A stretch of DNA of 10,902 nucleotides. Source: Euryarchaeota archaeon UBA258 (lineage in GTDB: Archaea > Thermoplasmatota > Poseidoniia > Poseidoniales > Poseidoniaceae). Both the position numbers and the translations under genes were made by a program. The notes beneath the pieces are model-generated. The model made no database searches and was not told where the DNA came from. It saw nothing but the letters and a program-made list of their open reading frames with translations. The DNA is taken from assembly GCA_002502605.1 (NCBI GenBank), contig DAPR01000065.1, positions 1,444-12,345 of the forward strand, given 5' to 3'. This document shows positions 7,114 to 10,902 of the stretch, one piece after another (position 1 is the first letter of the stretch; each line of letters begins with the position of its first letter).

Positions 7114-7785
7114 CTAAAATTTACCTTTTAACCAGCCGGGTGAAGGGCCCCATCCGGTGGCATCCCCACCGTGGACTTTGACCAATTTTCCAGCGCTGAA
7201 TAAGGACTCGAGCCAAACTTCGAGCGTTGTACCTTCACGGTTCCCGAGTTTTTTGCTTGCCACTTCTTCGATGACTTCAGTCTTCAAGGCCGTAACGCCG
7301 TGCTCCCTCACAACCAGATGCAGCAACTCCCTTAACCACGCTTCGGCCATGGGATCGACGCTCATCGCACCTTGGACTGGACGTGGTTCCTCCATTTCAT
7401 CAAGTGCCTCCATCAATTCGATTGGATCAGGGCGCACAGGATGTTGGAGTCCAATGGCATTGAGTTCTTCTTGTAGGTTGAGTTTTCCGATCGGACGTCG
7501 CACAACGGGAATCCGGCTTGGGTCAGGTGTTGGACCCATATCCAAGGGTTTCTCACTGATTGGAGCGTCATCTAAGGCATCTTTCGACGCTTTTTTTGCA
7601 GTAGGAATACCGGATGTGTTGGTGGCTTGAACCTCTGTGCCAATCGGCATTGACCAGCCGACGCCTACCAGACCCAACTCCTTGACTTGATGTTCAACCC
7701 AAGATGCCTCACCTTCGAGCAAGACGTTGACATCATGCTCATCTGAGCGGAATCGGTAACGGACATTGCCTCGTAACGCAGCCAT
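7114..7785 (-). CDS. Unrecognised two-part protein with a possible C-terminal winged-helix domain
   Basis: I do not recognise this protein by name. From ATG 7785 it is 223 residues with no signal peptide or membrane segment, so it is probably cytosolic. Residues 1-50 form a small module: basic strand MAALRGNVRYRFRS, then strand-helix VNVLLEGEASWVEHQVKEL, then GWSMPIG. Residues 51-140 are a low-complexity, proline- and charge-rich linker with short helical stretches (NLQEELNAIGL, PIELMEALDEMEE). Residues 145-223 are helical (AEAWLRELLHLVVREHGV, TEVIEEVASKKLG, TLEVWLESLFSAG) followed by a short strand pair (KLVKVHGG..TGWGPSP). That order could be a winged helix; this is inference. Start choice: ATG 7785 has GAGG eight bases upstream. 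An ATG at 7818 and a TTG at 7845 are in frame and would give longer products. It begins about 76 bases after the aconitase stop on the same strand, so co-transcription is plausible. A regulatory or DNA/RNA-binding role is only a guess. Confidence 0.75.
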   Translation of the reverse strand: MAALRGNVRYRFRSDEHDVNVLLEGEASWVEHQVKELGLVGVGWSMPIGTEVQATNTSGIPTAKKASKDALDDAPISEKPLDMGPTPDPSRIPVVRRPIGKLNLQEELNAIGLQHPVRPDPIELMEALDEMEEPRPVQGAMSVDPMAEAWLRELLHLVVREHGVTALKTEVIEEVASKKLGNREGTTLEVWLESLFSAGKLVKVHGGDATGWGPSPGWLKGKF

Positions 7786-7861
7786 ACCTTCGCCCTCGAT
7801 TCTGGACCTGTTGAACATGACACAAGAACCTTGCCACGGTGACAAGTTGCTAAATCAAGCC

Positions 7862-10531
7862 TCACTCTGTGCTTGCGAGTTGGCGAAGCACCGTGTGAAG
7901 GATTCCTCCGTTGCGGTAATATTCCACCTCAACGGGCGTGTCAAGACGAATTTGTGCGTTGAAGGTCAGGCTTGTTCCATCGCTTCGAGTTGCGGTCACT
8001 TCAATCATCTGAAGCGGTTGGACATCATCACCGACTGGAATGGTGAACGATTCAGTTCCATCCAAGCCAAGCGACTCGTGAGATTCACCTTCTGAGAAGG
8101 TCATAGGAAGAACACCCATGCCAACAAGGTTTGATCGGTGAATGCGCTCAAATGAGGTCGCAATAACCGCTTCTACCCCGAGCAAAAATGTGCCTTTTGC
8201 GGCCCAATCTCTCGAAGAACCTGTCCCGTATTGACTGCCTGCAAGGACGACCTTTGCACCGTCATAGCTTTGCGCAGCTTCGTACACTGAAACCACATCA
8301 CCGGATGTGAAATCTTGAGCGTATCCACCCTCTGTGCCGGGCGCCATTTGATTGCGAATCCTAACGTTGGCAAAGGTGCCCCGCATCATCACCTCATGGT
8401 TTCCGCGTCGACTGCCGAAGGAGTTGAAGTCCCCCTGAGCAATGCCACGCTCAACCAACCACTTTCCAGCCGGACCGTCGGCTGGGAAAGCACCAGCAGG
8501 AGATATGTGGTCGGTGGTGATCGAGTCCCCGAGTTTCAACAACACACGTGCGTTTTCGATGCTCGAAATGGGTTGAGGTTCTGCCGAAAGGCCGGAGAAG
8601 AAGGTCGGCAAACGGATGTATGTCGATTCGCTTGCCCACGGGTAAAGCGGACTTGATTCCGAAGGAATGCTGTCCCACCGAGGTTCATTCATCGCATCTG
8701 CATAGCGCTGCCGGAACATGTCAGGTGTGATGACGGTCAGGGCTTCTGAAATCTCTTCATCAGAAGGCCACAAGTCACTGAGCATCACAGGCGTACCGTC
8801 GCTCGAGTGGCCGATTGGTTCAGTTGTCAAATCAATTTCAAGAGTCCCTGCCAAAGCATAAGCCACAACCAAAGGCGGGCTTGCAAGGTAAGACGCCTTG
8901 ACTTTCCCATGGACTCTGCCTTCGAAATTCCGATTTCCAGAAATCACTGAACCGACGATGAGGCCGGCTTCATCGATGGCGGCTTCAATTTCTTCAGGAA
9001 TCGGTCCAGAATTTCCGATGCATGTTGTGCATCCATAGCCAACGACGTTGAATCCCAAGGCATTGAGATCTTCTTGGAGACCTGATGCTTCGTAATATTC
9101 AGTCACCACGCGTGAACCGGGAGCAAGGGAAGTTTTCACCCACGGTTTGACTTCCAAACCGTGCTTGCGAGCGTTGCGGGCAAGCAGGCCTGCCGCCAAC
9201 ATAACACCAGGGTTTGAGGTGTTGGTGCAACTTGTGATGGCCGCGATCACGACGTCACCGTGGTTCAAATCATAGACTTCGCCGTTTCGCTCCACCATAG
9301 CCCCTTTGGAGAGGTCTTCTTGCGCCAAGCCGTGGCCGTGGTGGCCCAATTCATGAGTGAGCGATTCAATGTAATGCGTCTTCATGCTCGAAAGGTCAAC
9401 CCTGTCTTGAGGGCGCTTAGGACCTGCAAGGGCGGGCTGGACCGTCGAGAGATCGAGTTCGAGCGTTGCAGTGTAGGACTTTTCCGCATCAGAGGCATCA
9501 TACCACAATCCTTGGGCACGGGCGTAGGCTTCAACACCAGCAATAGCATCGTCCTCTCTTCCGGTTAAGCGCATGTACTCGAGGGTTCGGTCATCGACCG
9601 GGAAGAAGCCACAAGTTGCGCCGTATTCGGGCGCCATGTTTGCGATGGTCGCACGGTCCGCAAGGGTGAGAGCGACCATACCTTGGCCGAAGAATTCAAC
9701 AAATTTTCCAACGACACCGTGGTTTCGTAACATCTCGACAATGCGCAACGTCATGTCTGTTGCCGTCACGCCAGGATTGAGCCTTCCAGTCAAGCGAACG
9801 CCAACAACATCAGGAGCGAGCATGTAAATTGGTTGTCCGAGCATGACTGCTTCAGCTTCGATTCCACCAACACCCCAACCAAGCACACCCAACCCGTTGA
9901 TCATCGTGGTGTGCGAATCGGTTCCAACCAAAGTATCGGCAAGCCAAACGCCTGATTCTTGCCGTGCGACGCTCGCAAGATATTCGAGATTGACTTGGTG
10001 GACAATGCCTCTTGAAGGAGGGACTGCTTGGAAATTAGCGAGGGATTGTTGACCCCACTTCAGGAACGTGTATCGCTCCATGTTGCGGTGATATTCGATG
10101 TCGAGGTTGAGGTCAAGCGCCTGACTGTTCGCCCCATCCACGTCCACCTGCACCGAGTGATCGATGACCAAATCAACGGGAACTTGGGGGTTGACCTTTT
10201 CTGGGTCCCCGCCCATTTCGACCATAGCATCCCTGAGCGCTGCCAAGTCAACAACCGCTGGAACGCCAGTGAAATCTTGAAGAATGACACGCGAAGGGCG
10301 GAAAGGTATCTCGCCTCGCTCACCGTTTGGCGTCCATGCTGCGATGTTACGAATGTCTTGTTCGCTCACCAGAAAACCATCGTTTCCGCGCAATGCACCC
10401 TCGAGGAGGATTCGAATTGAATACGGCAGTGAAGAGGTATCGACACCGTTCTCATCCAGTCCATCAAGAGCGTAATAGTCGCCGCCAACCGAGAGCGTTC
10501 TTCGTGCGTTGAATGGGTCTAAGGTCGCCAT
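7862..10531 (-). CDS. acnA: Aconitate hydratase, IRP1/AcnA type
   Basis: Interconverts citrate and isocitrate via cis-aconitate in the cytosol (TCA cycle), using a [4Fe-4S] cluster. From ATG 10531 it is 889 residues, the full length for the AcnA/IRP1 family. Key residues are present: [15 protein letters not shown] near the N terminus; [19 protein letters not shown] from residue 205; cluster ligands C435 ([12 protein letters not shown]), C501 and C504 ([13 protein letters not shown]), near-identical in position to 437/503/506 of human IRP1; [11 protein letters not shown] from 531; swivel domain with [16 protein letters not shown] from 667, [16 protein letters not shown] from 705 and [17 protein letters not shown] from 765. 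Nothing essential is missing, so the enzyme should be active. Start: the frame opens at TTG 10543 (adding MARI), but ATG 10531 ([13 protein letters not shown]) aligns better with the family. No Shine-Dalgarno is evident, suggesting a leaderless message. The upstream cyclophilin gene ends 83 bases before it. The symbol follows the family; an IRP-like RNA-binding role is not shown. Confidence 0.96.
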   Translation of the reverse strand: MATLDPFNARRTLSVGGDYYALDGLDENGVDTSSLPYSIRILLEGALRGNDGFLVSEQDIRNIAAWTPNGERGEIPFRPSRVILQDFTGVPAVVDLAALRDAMVEMGGDPEKVNPQVPVDLVIDHSVQVDVDGANSQALDLNLDIEYHRNMERYTFLKWGQQSLANFQAVPPSRGIVHQVNLEYLASVARQESGVWLADTLVGTDSHTTMINGLGVLGWGVGGIEAEAVMLGQPIYMLAPDVVGVRLTGRLNPGVTATDMTLRIVEMLRNHGVVGKFVEFFGQGMVALTLADRATIANMAPEYGATCGFFPVDDRTLEYMRLTGREDDAIAGVEAYARAQGLWYDASDAEKSYTATLELDLSTVQPALAGPKRPQDRVDLSSMKTHYIESLTHELGHHGHGLAQEDLSKGAMVERNGEVYDLNHGDVVIAAITSCTNTSNPGVMLAAGLLARNARKHGLEVKPWVKTSLAPGSRVVTEYYEASGLQEDLNALGFNVVGYGCTTCIGNSGPIPEEIEAAIDEAGLIVGSVISGNRNFEGRVHGKVKASYLASPPLVVAYALAGTLEIDLTTEPIGHSSDGTPVMLSDLWPSDEEISEALTVITPDMFRQRYADAMNEPRWDSIPSESSPLYPWASESTYIRLPTFFSGLSAEPQPISSIENARVLLKLGDSITTDHISPAGAFPADGPAGKWLVERGIAQGDFNSFGSRRGNHEVMMRGTFANVRIRNQMAPGTEGGYAQDFTSGDVVSVYEAAQSYDGAKVVLAGSQYGTGSSRDWAAKGTFLLGVEAVIATSFERIHRSNLVGMGVLPMTFSEGESHESLGLDGTESFTIPVGDDVQPLQMIEVTATRSDGTSLTFNAQIRLDTPVEVEYYRNGGILHTVLRQLASTE

Positions 10532-10550
10532 GATTCTGGCCAAAAGGCGC

Positions 10551-10560
10551 TAATCTATGA
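10551..10560 (-). promoter_or_regulatory. Weak candidate TATA-like box upstream of aconitase
   Basis: On the minus strand the AT-rich stretch TTTTGTTCATAGATTA ends about 20 bases before the aconitase ATG at 10531; the box TCATAGATTA is centred about 24-25 bases from it. That spacing would place the transcript start at or next to the ATG, consistent with a leaderless mRNA and with the lack of a Shine-Dalgarno site. The match to the archaeal TTTAWATA consensus is poor, so read-through from the cyclophilin gene is an alternative. Confidence 0.25.
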
Positions 10561-10614
10561 ACAAAACCCTTGGCAAGACTGCCGGCTTAGCCCTCAGAAT
10601 CCAACAGAATTGAA

Positions 10615-10902
10615 TCAGAAAGGCCACCATGAACTGCTGCCTTCACCGCTGAAGGAAGCGTCGATGAGGGTGACTGGATAGACTGGGTCACTTCCTTGTG
10701 AGCCGCCCGTTTCGATAGCGTCAATTTTGTCAACAACATCTTGCCCATCGATCACCTTACCAAAGACGGTGTGAACGCCGTCAAGGTGCGATGGAGTGGA
10801 GTCTGGTGAGACGATGAAGAATTGGGAGCCACCGGTGTGAGCGTTGCTTGTCTTGGCCATTGAGAGCATGTATTCTTCATGCTGGAGGCCGTTATTTGCC
10901 TC
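10615..10902 (-). CDS. Cyclophilin-type peptidyl-prolyl cis-trans isomerase, C-terminal part (cut by right window edge)
   Basis: Catalyses cis-trans isomerisation of Xaa-Pro bonds in protein folding. Ninety-five residues are visible and the frame stays open to the right edge, so the N-terminal part, including the catalytic arginine strand, lies outside. Seen here: [16 protein letters not shown] (family core xLSMAxx), [10 protein letters not shown] with the conserved Gln and Phe of the active-site groove, then [20 protein letters not shown], equivalent to WLDGKHVVFGKV of human cyclophilin A. The cyclosporin-contacting tryptophan of that loop is His here, as is common outside eukaryotic cyclophilins, while the second conserved His (GVHTVFG) is kept. 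The last core strand is PVTLIDASF; it is followed by an extra tail [10 protein letters not shown] ending in aromatics. An ATG inside the visible part (10869) falls in the middle of the fold and is not the start. Whether the full protein has a signal peptide or lipobox cannot be seen. Confidence 0.92.
   Translation of the reverse strand, partial: EANNGLQHEEYMLSMAKTSNAHTGGSQFFIVSPDSTPSHLDGVHTVFGKVIDGQDVVDKIDAIETGGSQGSDPVYPVTLIDASFSGEGSSSWWPF

Noticed and set aside
7027..7131. Plus-strand 34-codon frame (MLKIRNSMNRWFFWTCLPVI...) in the gap before the giant gene, looking like a small hydrophobic peptide.
   Set aside because: It overlaps the 3' end of the minus-strand gene, has no clear ribosome-binding site and no homology I recognise. 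The AT-rich gap makes such a frame likely by chance.
9314..9376. His-rich [10 protein letters not shown] inside aconitase, resembling the HExxH zinc-protease motif.
   Set aside because: It lies in the variable segment before the first cluster cysteine of the AcnA/IRP1 family, where human IRP1 also has a His-rich stretch (EHHNDHK). The metzincin continuation HExxHxxGxxH is not met, and all aconitase residues are intact.
10572..10583. Hairpin GGCA-GTCT-TGCC (minus strand) between the cyclophilin and aconitase genes, followed by GGGTTTTG.
   Set aside because: A 4-bp stem is expected by chance and the T-run is short. It could mark the cyclophilin 3' end but is not supportable as a terminator.

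Overview
The window looks like archaeal DNA, most likely from a planktonic marine Euryarchaeon of the Marine Group II (Poseidoniales) type. This assignment is inference. It rests on a very long secreted protein that begins with FG-GAP repeats and ends in one transmembrane helix plus a Gln/Tyr/Ala-rich cytosolic tail with a repeated QGY motif. It also rests on AT-rich TATA-like boxes close to start codons with few clear Shine-Dalgarno sites, and on roughly balanced base composition. No rRNA or other phylogenetic marker is present to prove it.

Every gene I can support lies on the minus strand, so transcription runs from the right edge to the left. In that order: the C-terminal part of a cyclophilin-type peptidyl-prolyl isomerase (cut by the right edge); a complete IRP1/AcnA-type aconitase with all three Fe-S cysteines; an unrecognised two-part protein of about 223 residues; a giant cell-surface protein of about 2,217 residues that fills 60% of the window; and the N-terminal part of a DsrE-like protein (cut by the left edge). 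Gaps are short (about 75-150 bases). There are no tRNAs, rRNAs, CRISPR arrays, insertion sequences or nucleotide-level repeats that I can see.

The giant protein is the notable object. From N to C terminus I read: signal peptide; seven FG-GAP/VCBS-like blades that would close one seven-bladed beta-propeller; a CARDB-like beta domain; two large jelly-roll (MAM/immune-inhibitor-A-like) regions separated by another CARDB-like segment; a Rossmann-like domain resembling class I glutamine amidotransferase/ThuA/DUF4350 folds but lacking a nucleophile cysteine; a PKD-like domain and an Ig-like domain; a two-cysteine juxtamembrane module; one transmembrane helix; and a cytosolic tail with two copies of a ~26-residue helical repeat. 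It has 22 cysteines, all in the predicted extracellular part and mostly in close pairs, which fits a disulfide-stabilised exoprotein.

The genes do not form an obvious single pathway. Aconitase is central metabolism (TCA cycle), the cyclophilin is protein folding, and the DsrE-like protein suggests sulfur-relay or redox chemistry. The unrecognised protein directly follows aconitase on the same strand and may be co-transcribed with it. The giant protein probably has its own promoter.
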